From the NCBI GenBank assembly GCA_019720975.1, contig JAGVSJ010000001.1, positions 124,001 through 188,000 on the forward strand: DNA of 64,000 bases, given 5' to 3'. The translations under genes were made by a program, and so were the position numbers. Below are positions 18,592-27,309 of the stretch, one piece after another (position 1 is the first letter of the stretch; the number at the start of each line of letters is the position of its first letter). The notes below the pieces were generated by a model. It had not been told where the DNA came from. It did no database searches and saw only the letters and a list, made by a program, of their open reading frames with translations. The stretch is from Candidatus Sysuiplasma superficiale (GTDB lineage Archaea; Thermoplasmatota; Thermoplasmata; Sysuiplasmatales; Sysuiplasmataceae).

Positions 18592-18688
18592 GCGAGGATG
18601 GCCCAGCCCGGTAAGGCGATGGATTGCTAAGCACAGGCAAACATCCATTGTCCGTAAGGACTCGGGGGTTCAAATCCCCCTCCTCGCG
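18592..18688 (+). tRNA. tRNA-Ser (GCT), with 13-nt intron
   Basis: Acceptor GCGAGGA pairs with TCCTCGC (18681-18687), discriminator G at 18688. T-arm GGGGG-TTCAAAT-CCCCC. A long variable arm (GTCC-GTAA-GGAC) confirms class II. Anticodon GCT at 18626-18628. Intron 18630-18642 lies between positions 37 and 38: TTGC (18624-18627) pairs with GCAA inside the intron, leaving 3-nt bulges TAA and ACA, the bulge-helix-bulge substrate of archaeal splicing endonuclease. No encoded CCA. A TATA-like TTTTATGA lies ~27 nt upstream. Confidence 0.95.
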
Positions 18689-18757
18689 CCTGCTGTCCGA
18701 TTCTTCCTGGATGGCACAAGATGAAACAATTTATTACAAGGTGCCATAGGGTGTCAT

Positions 18758-19996
18758 GTGAAGGCATATATCGAATCGCATGGATGCACGATGAACTATG
18801 GAGAGGGACGGATTGCTTCGGCCCTTCTCTCAGCGGGAGGCTATGAAATAGTTCAGGAACCATCAGATTCCGACATTGTGCTTCTCAACACCTGCGCTGT
18901 GATCACCACAACTGAGAGGAAGATGCTCAGCAGGCTCAGGCAGTTCAGCACCATGGGCAAGAAGATTGTCGTTACAGGATGCATGGCAACAACCAGGAGG
19001 AACGCCATACTCCAGACAGTGCCTGACGCGCTGATATATGACCCTGGAGACTACGGAATGCTCGACACACTGCTCAGCCTCAATCATAGTGTGGATCAGG
19101 ATTGCTGGAATGCGCCCGGAAAGAATGATATCATCATACCACTGGCACAGGGTTGTCTCTCCAGGTGCAGTTACTGTCTGAGCCGTGTTGCCAGACCAAA
19201 GCTCCGCAGTCTGGATCCTGAGAAAATTGTGAGAGCTGTCAGGGTGACTGTCAGCGGAGGGGGCGTTAGGGAAATACTGCTGTCAGGGATGGATTCAATT
19301 GTCTACGGCAGGGACATAGGCACAACGCTGCCTGAACTTATAAGCAGAATACTCCAGGTGGAGGGCGATTTCAGGTTGAGGATCGGGATGATGAATCCAT
19401 CCCTCCTTCTTCCCCTACTGGATGATCTGCTGGATGTGTACCAGGACAGGAGAGTCTACAGGTTCTTTCACATACCGTTTCAGAGCGGATCTGACAGAAT
19501 ACTGAGGCTGATGAGGAGAGGAAATACGGTGAGTCAGTTCAGAGATATCGTCAGGAGCATCAGAGGAAGATACAGCGACGCCACGCTGGCCACAGACATA
19601 ATTGCTGGATTCCCTTCAGAGACGGAGGAAGAATTTCAGGAGACACTGGACCTGATTCGTGAAATCAGACCTGATATTGTGAACGTGACGAGGTTCTCGG
19701 CAAGAGAAGGAACACCTGCCGCAAACATGCCGCGCCAGATTCCCGGCTGGATAGCGAAGGAAAGGTCAAGGAGGGCCACAGAGCTCAGATTCAGTATTTC
19801 GCTTTCCAACAATGAACATTATGTCGGCGGCAGGGTCAGAGCACTTGTGACTGAAAGAGGGAAGAACGGTTACTCCATTGGGCGCCTCGAAAACTACAGG
19901 CAGGTGATAATAAGGGGTGATCATTCAGAAGGACAGGAAATCGTGTGCAGGATCACTGGTGCTTCTCCGATACACCTTATCGGCGAACCTGCCTGA
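18758..19996 (+). CDS. tRNA threonylcarbamoyladenosine methylthiotransferase (CDKAL1/MtaB-like radical SAM)
   Basis: Adds a methylthio group to t6A37 of ANN-decoding tRNAs to give ms2t6A. Length 412 residues. UPF0004 domain with cluster cysteines in ESHGCTMN, LLNTCAV and VTGCMA; radical-SAM cluster CLSRCSYC (CxxxCxxC) at ~130-137; C-terminal TRAM-like domain (VTERGKNGYSIGRLENYRQVII). The archaeal/eukaryotic CDKAL1 branch is favoured over MiaB. GTG start lies 26 nt downstream of a TATA box (CAATTTATTA, 18727-18736), so it is probably leaderless. TsaC/Sua5, which makes the t6A precursor, is 1.4 kb downstream. Confidence 0.9.
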   Translation: MKAYIESHGCTMNYGEGRIASALLSAGGYEIVQEPSDSDIVLLNTCAVITTTERKMLSRLRQFSTMGKKIVVTGCMATTRRNAILQTVPDALIYDPGDYGMLDTLLSLNHSVDQDCWNAPGKNDIIIPLAQGCLSRCSYCLSRVARPKLRSLDPEKIVRAVRVTVSGGGVREILLSGMDSIVYGRDIGTTLPELISRILQVEGDFRLRIGMMNPSLLLPLLDDLLDVYQDRRVYRFFHIPFQSGSDRILRLMRRGNTVSQFRDIVRSIRGRYSDATLATDIIAGFPSETEEEFQETLDLIREIRPDIVNVTRFSAREGTPAANMPRQIPGWIAKERSRRATELRFSISLSNNEHYVGGRVRALVTERGKNGYSIGRLENYRQVIIRGDHSEGQEIVCRITGASPIHLIGEPA

Positions 19997-20073
19997 ACAC
20001 ATGCGAGTCCGTGCGGAGAACTGCACGCTATGGATGAAAAGAAATTAAGCAGCTGACATGTAAGCTCAAACAC

Positions 20074-20146
20074 AGCCCCGTGGTGTAGTGGACAATCATG
20101 CCGGCCTTTGGAGCCGGCGACGGCAGTTCGAATCTGCCCGGGGCTA
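20074..20146 (+). tRNA. tRNA-Gln (TTG)
   Basis: Acceptor AGCCCCG pairs with CGGGGCT, discriminator A at 20146. Anticodon stem CCGGC/GCCGG encloses CTTTGGA, anticodon TTG; T-arm GGCAG-TTCGAAT-CTGCC. No intron and no encoded CCA. AAATTAAG (20042-20049) about 28 nt upstream is a likely TATA box, and CCCCC-TTTGA-GGGG just after the gene could act as terminator. Archaea with only a GluRS (as in this window) charge this tRNA through the amidotransferase route; no GlnRS is seen here. Confidence 0.96.
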
Positions 20147-20311
20147 TTCCCCCTTTGAGGGGCAGTCCACAAAGCAGATGAAGTGGCATAAGCTATGCGT
20201 ACTCGTCCTGCCCGAGTTAGCACCTGTTCAATCTGTCACCATGATTATGAATTACGGAATACGCAGAAACGTGGAAAGTTCAGCCGGAAGATGAAAAGAT
20301 TGGCCGTGCCT

Positions 20312-20506
20312 TTATGAATTTCGCCTTCTTTCAATTAAATTGCGAATCTTTGCATAAATGAGCAGAGGCAGGACTATCCAGAAGACGGATGAATAGAATA
20401 CAAGAGCTGTGTATCCGTAACCTGAAAGGAAAATGCTTAGTGAAATGACGGACGCAGAATAGATGATAACTATTGCTGCTGCCTTTCTGTCTATCATCGA
20501 TATCAT
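20312..20506 (-). CDS. Small two-TM membrane protein, unknown function
   Basis: A 64-residue protein with two predicted membrane helices (IVIIYSASVISLSIFLSGYGY and LVFYSSVFWIVLPLLIYAKI) and a basic C-terminus (RNLIERRRNS). It starts 3 nt after the methionine aminopeptidase stop on the same strand, so it is probably the last gene of the tsaC-map transcript. An internal ATG four codons in is an alternative start. No family recognised; it is kept because of its position and clean membrane-protein composition. Confidence 0.55.
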   Translation of the reverse strand: MISMIDRKAAAIVIIYSASVISLSIFLSGYGYTALVFYSSVFWIVLPLLIYAKIRNLIERRRNS

Positions 20507-20509
20507 TGC

Positions 20510-21409
20510 TCACTTGCTCGTGGCGACAACACCCTCCCTGCTTACGATCAGTGTGTGCTCCCACTGGCTCACCGGCGCACCAGATGCTTCAATGAGTGTC
20601 TGGTAGCCATGAAGTATACCGAGTCTGAGCAGCTTTCTGAGGAGATGTGTGCGATTGCCAAACTCACCCAACCATCGTTCAGCAAATGGCAGGGTGCTGT
20701 AGCGTTCATCAATCACCTCCTGAAATTGATTGAGGGAGGCGTCATCGAGTTTTTTCCTTCTGACAAGGGAGAATATATTGCCAATCCTGCCGGAGACAAC
20801 AAATCCCTTGCCGCTGGTCGCAAATGGCTCTATGGCTATAACTATATCATCTGGAACGGTGCCGTCTGATATGTCTGATACATTGGGAACACTGAAACCG
20901 GCATGCAGGTTGTAACGCTCTATGCTGTGCCCCATGAGATTTGTCACAGGTCTGTATCCGCTGGACTGTATTGTCCTTTCAATCACTCCCCCCAGATAGC
21001 GCAGCGATATGCCAGCCTTTACGGTCTCGATTGCTTGTTCCAGAGCACTCTGCGAGCAGCTGACAAGCAGATTATTGCTTCCACCGAGATCCTTTGACGC
21101 GGCTGTGTCGGCTATGTAGCCGTCAACATGCACGCCAACATCAAATTTGAGTATTCCCCTGGGCGGAAAACGCTGACTGTCACCTGTAGCGGGTGTATAA
21201 TGTGCTGCCACCGCATCAATACCTATATTTACTGGGAAGGCGGGCTGACCTCCCATCTTCCTTATCAATTCCTCCACCTGGTCAACGACATCGAGTACAC
21301 GCACTCCAGGTTCGGAAAGCATTATACCCCTGTCTCTCGCTTCCTTTGCAATCCTGCCTGCAAGAAGAAGCTTTTCCCTCTGATCCTGATTCGTCTGCCG
21401 CCCCCTCAC
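20510..21409 (-). CDS. map: Methionine aminopeptidase, type II
   Basis: Removes N-terminal methionine from nascent proteins. Length 299 residues, normal for archaeal type II enzyme. The pita-bread metal ligands are visible: Asp pair in FDVGVHVDGYIAD, His in NLMGHSIERY, Glu in AIEPFAT and Glu in SQWEHTLIV; the helical insert that defines type II (EVIDERYSTLPFAERWL region) is present. GTG start at 21409 overlaps the stop of the upstream TsaC gene by 4 nt (GTGA), so translation is coupled. Confidence 0.95.
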   Translation of the reverse strand: MRGRQTNQDQREKLLLAGRIAKEARDRGIMLSEPGVRVLDVVDQVEELIRKMGGQPAFPVNIGIDAVAAHYTPATGDSQRFPPRGILKFDVGVHVDGYIADTAASKDLGGSNNLLVSCSQSALEQAIETVKAGISLRYLGGVIERTIQSSGYRPVTNLMGHSIERYNLHAGFSVPNVSDISDGTVPDDIVIAIEPFATSGKGFVVSGRIGNIFSLVRRKKLDDASLNQFQEVIDERYSTLPFAERWLGEFGNRTHLLRKLLRLGILHGYQTLIEASGAPVSQWEHTLIVSREGVVATSK

Positions 21410-22071
21410 GCAATCTTTGTAAGGAATTCCTCTATTCTTGATCTCTCGATCGGTCCTTCCCTCACAACCTTCAGACTGCCACCGGTCGCATCAACAATTG
21501 TAGACTGAACACCATACTTTGTCCTGCCGCAGTCAAGATAGATACTTATCTTGGAGCCGAGATCCTTCCTGCAGCTTTCCACTGTCACTGGGCTTTGCTT
21601 CGAATGCAGATTTGCGCTGGCGGAAGTCAGTGGCCCGAACTCTTCCATTATCCTCAGAGGAAGCGGATGTGAAGGTATCCTTATACCTACTGTATTTGTG
21701 CCTGCCGTCAGCAAGTCCGGTACATCTTCCTTCTTATCCACCAGCATTATCAGCGGACCGGGCATGAATTCATCCATGAGCTTTCTTGCTATCCTGTCGA
21801 TGTAACCAACCTCGGAAGCAACCTTCGGGTTGGGGACGCAGACTGATACTGGCATGTCGAACGGCCTGTTCTTTGCCATAAACACCTTCTTCACTGACTG
21901 TTCGTCATAGATGTCAGCGCCTATGCAGTAGATCGTGTCGCTTGGGTATACGATGAGCTGCCCGCTCCTCAGTGCACCCAGTATTTCACCGAGTATGTCT
22001 GCTGGCAAGGTGCAGTTCACTGGTTCAGCACCGCTGAATTCGCAGTAGCGTCTGCAGTCTATGAGTTTCAA
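21406..22071 (-). CDS. L-threonylcarbamoyladenylate synthase (TsaC/Sua5, YrdC domain)
   Basis: Makes threonylcarbamoyl-AMP from threonine, bicarbonate and ATP, the first step of t6A37 modification. Length 221 residues: a YrdC domain only, without the extra Sua5 C-terminal domain, so of TsaC size. Motifs: YPSDTIYCIGADIYD, KNRPFDMPVSV, GIRIPSHPLPL and LTSASANLHSKQSPVT. TTG start at 22071 with AAGGAAGGTAG about 8 nt upstream. First gene of a reverse operon with map and a small membrane protein; the promoter is the AAGTAAATATG-type stretch near 22116-22130. Confidence 0.9.
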   Translation of the reverse strand: MKLIDCRRYCEFSGAEPVNCTLPADILGEILGALRSGQLIVYPSDTIYCIGADIYDEQSVKKVFMAKNRPFDMPVSVCVPNPKVASEVGYIDRIARKLMDEFMPGPLIMLVDKKEDVPDLLTAGTNTVGIRIPSHPLPLRIMEEFGPLTSASANLHSKQSPVTVESCRKDLGSKISIYLDCGRTKYGVQSTIVDATGGSLKVVREGPIERSRIEEFLTKIA

Positions 22072-22315
22072 TTGACTCTACCTTCCTTGATAGCCTGTCT
22101 TCCCTCTCATCTTGCTTACATATTTACTTTTCCCTGAATGCCAACAATCCGCTCTACTGATGACGAATCACATGAGCCGTGCAAACGGAAGTTCTGAATG
22201 TGTTAACTTAATATGCATAATGACTTTTCACTAATCAGACCTGACCAGGATTGAACTGTTGAGTTGAATAAATTGGTTGTGGTCTCGCGATACAAGTGAT
22301 TGGCAGGTGTTCATA
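22072..22315. promoter_or_regulatory. Divergent promoter region between tsaC and sucC
   Basis: Reverse TATA-like element near 22116-22130 (CATATTTACTTTT on the plus strand) serves tsaC. Forward GAATAAATT at 22265-22273 would start sucC transcription near 22295, followed by AGGTG (22305-22309) six bases before the TTG at 22316. A further AT-rich block TTAACTTAATATGC lies near 22202-22215. No gene is seen. Confidence 0.5.
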
Positions 22316-23416
22316 TTGAAACTGTTCGAATACAGGGCAAAACAGATGATGGAAAAGTACGGTATCCCCATACCGAGAGGTTTTGTTGCAAGATCTGCGT
22401 CGGAAATAAGATCGATCGATTATCCTGTAGCTGTGAAGGCACAGGTCCTGATAGGCGGAAGAGGGAAGGCAGGCGGTATAAAATTTGCCGAAACAGCAGA
22501 AGAGGCGAGAAGAAAAGCCGATGAAATACTGAACATGAAGATAAAGGGGGAAAGGGTAAGGGCTGTCCTTCTTGAAGAGAAACTTGACGTAGCCAGGGAA
22601 CTCTATCTCAGTCTTCTGCTCGACAGGAGCAGAAAGTCGCTTCTCTTCATGGCGAGTGCGGAGGGGGGCGTCGAGATAGAGAGTGTTCAGGATGACAGGA
22701 TTGCGATGGTCCCGGTTCCGCCGTACGGATACTCGGACTTCATAACAAGGATACTCGGAGGAAAGATGAAGCTGGACAGAAATCTGATGAGCCAGCTCGA
22801 CGGCATTGTGCAGAAGCTCTACAGCATGTTCGTTTCCGAAGACTGTGAACTTGCCGAAATCAACCCGCTTGTAATAACCCGTGACGGCAGGATGATCGCG
22901 GCGGACAGTAAGATTACAATAAATGACGATGCACTCTACAGGCATCCTGAATTCTCTGAAGATACGGATGACCTCACACCGCTGGAGCAGAGGGCCAAGA
23001 GCGAAGGTATCTCCTTTGTTCAGCTCGATGGTGACATAGGTGTCATAGCAAACGGTGCCGGACTCACAATGGCCACTCTTGACATACTCACAATAAACGG
23101 AGGGAGGGCAGGTGTTTTCCTTGACCTTGGCGGCACTGATGATCCTGCAAAGGTGACGGCAGCATTTAATCTGATGAATGACGCAAAACCGAGAGTTATT
23201 TTTCTGAACATATTCGGTGGAATTACGAAATGCGATACAGTTGCCCTTGGCGTGAAGGCTGCTGTTATCCAGAGCAAAATAAGGATACCCGTTGTTGCAC
23301 GCATCAGAGGCGTGAACGATGATATCGCAAAGAATATACTGTCAGAGATAGGGATAAAGGCTTCAACCGATCTTATTGAGGCGGCAAGGGAGGCTGTCCG
23401 GGCGGAGGCGAACTGA
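22316..23416 (+). CDS. sucC: Succinyl-CoA synthetase beta subunit (ADP-forming type)
   Basis: Nucleotide-binding subunit that, with SucD, interconverts succinyl-CoA and succinate with NDP phosphorylation. Length 366 residues. ATP-grasp domain ([28 protein letters not shown]) followed by the CoA-ligase domain ([30 protein letters not shown]). TTG 22316 is chosen because the conserved N-terminus is [22 protein letters not shown], and AGGTG is spaced 6 nt; the longer frame from 22277 would begin before the likely transcription start. The SucD start lies 2 nt after the stop. Confidence 0.94.
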   Translation: MKLFEYRAKQMMEKYGIPIPRGFVARSASEIRSIDYPVAVKAQVLIGGRGKAGGIKFAETAEEARRKADEILNMKIKGERVRAVLLEEKLDVARELYLSLLLDRSRKSLLFMASAEGGVEIESVQDDRIAMVPVPPYGYSDFITRILGGKMKLDRNLMSQLDGIVQKLYSMFVSEDCELAEINPLVITRDGRMIAADSKITINDDALYRHPEFSEDTDDLTPLEQRAKSEGISFVQLDGDIGVIANGAGLTMATLDILTINGGRAGVFLDLGGTDDPAKVTAAFNLMNDAKPRVIFLNIFGGITKCDTVALGVKAAVIQSKIRIPVVARIRGVNDDIAKNILSEIGIKASTDLIEAAREAVRAEAN

Positions 23417-23417
23417 A

Positions 23418-24284
23418 ATGGCTGTGCTCATCGATGGTAGCACAAAGGTCATAGTGCAGGGGATCACGGGACATCAGGGCAGGTTCCACGCAACATCCAT
23501 GAGGGATTTCGGCACGAATGTGGTTGGCGGAGTGACCCCCGGAAAGGGCGGCACGGACGTTGATGGCATTCCAGTATTCGATACAGTTGTGGAGGCGGTC
23601 TCCTCCACCGGCGCAAACGCGACCTGCATATTTGTGCCTGCCCGTTTTGCGAAGGATGCGGTCTTTGAGGCAATCAATGCAGGCCTGAAACTCATCACGG
23701 TGATAACCGAACACATACCTTTTCTTGATGCGCTGCAGTTCACGACATATGCGAAACTCAACAATGCAGTCGTCATAGGACCGAACTGCCCCGGTGTCGC
23801 GTCGCCAGGTTACGGAAAGATAGGCATAATGCCGTCGAAGATTTTTGCAAGGGGCAACATAGGTGTCATTTCCAGAAGCGGGACGCTGACATATGAGATC
23901 GTCAATGCGCTGACGGAGAACGGTTTCGGCGAATCCACCTGCGTGGGTATAGGTGGCGACCCAATAATTGGTTCGAACTTTGTGGATATACTTTCATTGC
24001 TTGAAACTGATAGCGCCACGAAGGGCATAGTGATGGTCGGAGAAATAGGAGGGACTGCTGAAGAGGAGGCTGCTGAATACATCAGCGAGCATGTAACAAA
24101 ACCCGTCTTTGCATATATCGCTGGAAGGAGTGCCCCGCCGGGAAAGAGAATGGGGCATGCCGGCGCCATAATAAGCAGAGGGAGGGGAACAGCGGAAAGC
24201 AAGATAGGAAGCCTGGAAAGGGCAGGTGTCGCCGTTGCCAGCCTGCCGACGGACATACCCGACCTAATGAGGGGTAAGATTTAG
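23418..24284 (+). CDS. sucD: Succinyl-CoA synthetase alpha subunit
   Basis: CoA-binding subunit carrying the phosphohistidine. Length 288 residues from ATG 23418, preceded by GGAGG within the sucC end. CoA-binding N-domain ([15 protein letters not shown]), ligase domain with [10 protein letters not shown] and active-site His in [14 protein letters not shown] (~residue 239). An upstream in-frame start inside sucC is rejected because conserved alignment begins at [10 protein letters not shown]. Together the pair serves either the citric acid cycle or, with the mutase module at 38.7 kb, propionyl/methylmalonyl-CoA metabolism. Confidence 0.95.
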   Translation: MAVLIDGSTKVIVQGITGHQGRFHATSMRDFGTNVVGGVTPGKGGTDVDGIPVFDTVVEAVSSTGANATCIFVPARFAKDAVFEAINAGLKLITVITEHIPFLDALQFTTYAKLNNAVVIGPNCPGVASPGYGKIGIMPSKIFARGNIGVISRSGTLTYEIVNALTENGFGESTCVGIGGDPIIGSNFVDILSLLETDSATKGIVMVGEIGGTAEEEAAEYISEHVTKPVFAYIAGRSAPPGKRMGHAGAIISRGRGTAESKIGSLERAGVAVASLPTDIPDLMRGKI

Positions 24285-24332
24285 CCGACTCTGTCCGGGG
24301 AAAGGTTAAAACTTCCTTTCCTATGCATGTGT

Positions 24333-24542
24333 ATGATACTCAACGATTTTATCGGAAAGAAGGTAAGGGTCTGGATCCTGGGCCAGGGCCAGGAAAACCT
24401 GACACCGGGGCTCACCTTCGAAGGTGTGCTCAGAGGCATCGATCAGGGCGTTTACATAATAGAGGATGCGTCGGCAGGGGATGGAAAGGGGAAATATACC
24501 CTCATACCTGCAGGGCAGTGCAGAATCTCGATCATTGAATAG
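24333..24542 (+). CDS. Small basic-core protein, possible Sm-like fold
   Basis: About 69 residues beginning MILNDFIGKKVRVWILGQG and ending CRISIIE. The pattern F-x-GKKVRVWIL...GLTFEGVLRGIDQGVYIIEDA resembles the Sm1 strand-loop arrangement of Lsm proteins (GKxVxVxL... GxLxGxD), which bind RNA; this is inference from pattern, with a longer loop than usual and no clear Sm2 motif. A TATA box TTAAAA (24306-24311) lies ~25 nt before ATG 24333, so this is the likely leaderless start; in-frame ATG 24327 is an alternative. Single gene after sucCD. Confidence 0.6.
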   Translation: MILNDFIGKKVRVWILGQGQENLTPGLTFEGVLRGIDQGVYIIEDASAGDGKGKYTLIPAGQCRISIIE

Positions 24543-24563
24543 GCATTTCTGCTCTTCAGCCTC

Positions 24564-25457
24564 TCAGCACTGAGTCTTGAGAGGTTCCACAATATCCATC
24601 AGGAGCGTGTGCAGGTCCCCCCGCTTCCTGTCCGAATCGGTGCCGTTGAATTTTGCAACAACCATCAGTATGTATGTGTTGAGTGTGGTTTCATCCACGC
24701 TTACAGCTATGTCGCCCCTGTAATCCGGGAGCAACTTCACACCTTCGATTATCCTTTCCCTGACGCTTGAAAAAGGGATATATTTCGGCACCTCATATCT
24801 TGCCTTAACATATATCTCCTGTCCCCTGATAATCACAGCAGCCTGAAAGACAATGCTGTTGGGTATCCTCGCAACATCCCCACTGAGCAGATGAAGTGAT
24901 GTGTAATTAATCGTTATGTCGCTGACTGTTCCGGTGTAGCCGGTGGCCTCAATACGGTCAACCGAAAAGTATTTGGGGAAGAGCGTCGGAAATGCGCCAC
25001 CGTACTGCCATGTATTTATCGTCACCAGGTCTCCCACACTGAACGGTCTTATTATTGCAATCAGTATCCCTGCGAACTGATTTGCCAGAACTGTCTGGGC
25101 CGCAAGGCCTATAACAACCGTGACAAGGGAGCCACCGAGTATCAGTGAAGATACGTCGATGCCGATGCTTGCAAGCAGCGCAACTCCTATTATAAAATAA
25201 CCGAACACGTTGAAGAGAAAGATGAGTGGATACACCTTTCTCGGATCCATGACTGACCTCAGATACCTGGAGATAAATCCCGAGATTATTCTGAAGAGGA
25301 TGAAGAGTATTATGACTGTTACAATTGCATTGAAGAGCCTGGTGAATTTTACAGGAACAAGATGGAGGATGGATGTCACTATATAAACTGAAATTATCAG
25401 CATAACAAGAAGTATAATCATTAAAGCTGCGTAGCTGAAGATCTGTCTTGCTCTCAT
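24564..25457 (-). CDS. MscS-family mechanosensitive channel
   Basis: A 297-residue membrane protein. Three or four helices at the N-terminus, the last being the glycine/alanine-rich pore helix SLILGGSLVTVVIGLAAQTVLANQFAGILI typical of MscS TM3, then the beta domain with IIRPFSVGDLVTI and the alpha-beta C-terminal domain. Expected to release ions and solutes on hypo-osmotic shock, relevant in an organism apparently making trehalose. ATG 25457 lies 27 nt from a reverse TATA element (25481-25490), so it is probably leaderless. Confidence 0.92.
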   Translation of the reverse strand: MRARQIFSYAALMIILLVMLIISVYIVTSILHLVPVKFTRLFNAIVTVIILFILFRIISGFISRYLRSVMDPRKVYPLIFLFNVFGYFIIGVALLASIGIDVSSLILGGSLVTVVIGLAAQTVLANQFAGILIAIIRPFSVGDLVTINTWQYGGAFPTLFPKYFSVDRIEATGYTGTVSDITINYTSLHLLSGDVARIPNSIVFQAAVIIRGQEIYVKARYEVPKYIPFSSVRERIIEGVKLLPDYRGDIAVSVDETTLNTYILMVVAKFNGTDSDRKRGDLHTLLMDIVEPLKTQC

Positions 25458-25480
25458 GTACTACGGCATCCGGCGGATGA

Positions 25481-25490
25481 TTAAAAAAGA
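25481..25490 (-). promoter_or_regulatory. TATA box of the MscS gene
   Basis: The plus strand reads TTAAAAAAGA, a reverse TATA element centred 27 nt upstream of the ATG at 25457. Confidence 0.5.
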
Positions 25491-25506
25491 TTGTCCCGGT
25501 AACGGT

Positions 25507-27264
25507 TCATTCCTTTGTCTTCTTCAACTGCATTCTGTACATCTCGAGTATTTCCGCACTTGTTGTGGCGTCGAGTGCGGACTTATCGCTCCTGAAGTTG
25601 CCTGTGAACCTCGGAAAGCGGATAGCAAGGCCCGAGCCTTCCCTTATCTTGTTCCAGCAGCATGTGTGCACCGGACTGTGCGTTATTTCCGCCCCCAGCA
25701 CTTCAAGCACAAGTCCTGGCCGGAACCAGAAATCTGCAATCATCTTGCTGTTCACCTCGGGCGCCTTTGTCTTGATCTGAAAATCCTTTAGCATTCCTGG
25801 AAGACCGAAAAGTGTCTCGTCATCGAAGCCGCTGCCAAGTTTTGTGACCGTCTCAAAAATGTCGTCATCCCTGTTGTAAGTGGCCATCAGCAGCGCACCG
25901 TAGGTACCGCTTCTCCTTCCCCTTCCCGCAAACGCACCTACGACAACAAGGTCCACTGTATCGATCATCTCAGCTTTGTAGTCCTTCTTGTACTTGATCC
26001 ACAGCCAGCCCCTCGCACCGGCCTGATATACGGATGTTTCAGAAAGAGACTTTGCAACTATCCCCTCACATCCGGACTGTAGCGCCAGGTTGAAGAAATC
26101 TTCAGCATCCCTGAGATTCTCCACATATCGGACTGTCGAGAGTTTCACCCTGTCGCTTTCCTCTATTGATTGCTCGAGCTTTTTCCTCCTTTCAGGGTAC
26201 GGCATGTCCATCAAATCATGGCCGTCGGAGAGAAGCATGTCAAAGAGGAAGAGTGTTACCGGAAATTCCTCAATCGCCTCCTCGACACCGTGCTTCCTAC
26301 CGCGCCTTCTTGAAACAACCTGGAAGGGCAGGAGTTCGCCGGTGTTGATGTCAACCGGAACGCATTCCCCTTCAACTATACCCTCTCTTCCCTTGAACGC
26401 CAGAGGAACGGCATGGCTGATTTCCGGGAACTGTTCGGTGATGTCCTCAAGCTGTCTTGAAAACAGCCTTGCCTTCCCGTTTTTTATGTGGGCCTGCATC
26501 CTTAGGCCATCGTACTTGAAGTCAAGTGCAGTTCGCCCTCCCATCTTTTCCAGGATCTCCCTGAGGCCTGGCAGACGTTCTGCAAGCATGGAGCGCACGG
26601 GCACGTTGATCTCCAGCTTGAGCTCGCTGAGACCCTCGATACCCTTTTTGCACAGTGTGCGAGCTACCTTCCCCATGTCACTCGTTATATTGAATGCCCT
26701 TTCAACCGACTCGCTGTCTTCCTTTGTTCCGAAGGCAGAAGCAAGCGCATCGACAAGTGTCATGGCGGCAACACCGAGTCTCATTTTTCCCACAACAATC
26801 CTGAGAATGTAACGGGCCTCAAGCGGTGTGGAGGATGAAAGCAGTTCTGCGAGTATCCTCACCTTTGTTTCCTGAGAGCCTGTACCGGTGGCAGTGGTTA
26901 TACCGACAAGAGCACTGTGAACTTCGTTCACGCTCAGCGGCTTTCCTGGAAATGAAGAGGAGGAGGTTCTGAGGAGTTTTTCCCCAAGAAGACCAATGTC
27001 TCCAGTCGCTTTCCACATCTCGTTGACCTTTTCTACATCCGTCCGGCAGACAGTGGCGAGTGTCCTGATCACCATCTTTTCCGCCATACCTATCTTGTCC
27101 GGATAGAAATCAGGGAAGAGCTTGCCATGCGTCATGTACACAACGCTGGATATCTCCTCGCAGCTCGACTTCTTCAGCAATTCGACAAGAAGGGAAGTAA
27201 TTTCGAGCCTCTTTGTCGTCGCCTCCAGTTTCTCGTAGAAGCTAGCCACTTCCCTGTAGAGCAT
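25507..27264 (-). CDS. lig: ATP-dependent DNA ligase (archaeal LigI type)
   Basis: Seals nicks in replication and repair. Length 585 residues, normal for archaeal enzymes. N-terminal DNA-binding helices (1-220), adenylation domain with catalytic lysine K250 in DFKYDGLRMQAH, motif III-IV (FLFDMLLSDGHDL; EGIVAKSLSE), motif V (WLWIKYKKDY) and OB-fold C-terminus. ATG 27264 lies 26 nt from the reverse TATA ATTTATAA (27286-27293), so the mRNA is likely leaderless. The Hef-like helicase lies just upstream on the same strand, but this promoter suggests separate transcription. Confidence 0.96.
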   Translation of the reverse strand: MLYREVASFYEKLEATTKRLEITSLLVELLKKSSCEEISSVVYMTHGKLFPDFYPDKIGMAEKMVIRTLATVCRTDVEKVNEMWKATGDIGLLGEKLLRTSSSSFPGKPLSVNEVHSALVGITTATGTGSQETKVRILAELLSSSTPLEARYILRIVVGKMRLGVAAMTLVDALASAFGTKEDSESVERAFNITSDMGKVARTLCKKGIEGLSELKLEINVPVRSMLAERLPGLREILEKMGGRTALDFKYDGLRMQAHIKNGKARLFSRQLEDITEQFPEISHAVPLAFKGREGIVEGECVPVDINTGELLPFQVVSRRRGRKHGVEEAIEEFPVTLFLFDMLLSDGHDLMDMPYPERRKKLEQSIEESDRVKLSTVRYVENLRDAEDFFNLALQSGCEGIVAKSLSETSVYQAGARGWLWIKYKKDYKAEMIDTVDLVVVGAFAGRGRRSGTYGALLMATYNRDDDIFETVTKLGSGFDDETLFGLPGMLKDFQIKTKAPEVNSKMIADFWFRPGLVLEVLGAEITHSPVHTCCWNKIREGSGLAIRFPRFTGNFRSDKSALDATTSAEILEMYRMQLKKTKE

Positions 27265-27285
27265 CGGCCTTAAATGACGTTAGGG

Positions 27286-27293
27286 ATTTATAA
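27286..27293 (-). promoter_or_regulatory. TATA box of the DNA ligase gene
   Basis: TTATAAAT on the reverse strand, centred 26 nt before the ATG at 27264 and located in the 45-nt gap after the helicase stop. Confidence 0.6.
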
Positions 27294-27309
27294 CAATGCC
27301 ATCGGCTGA

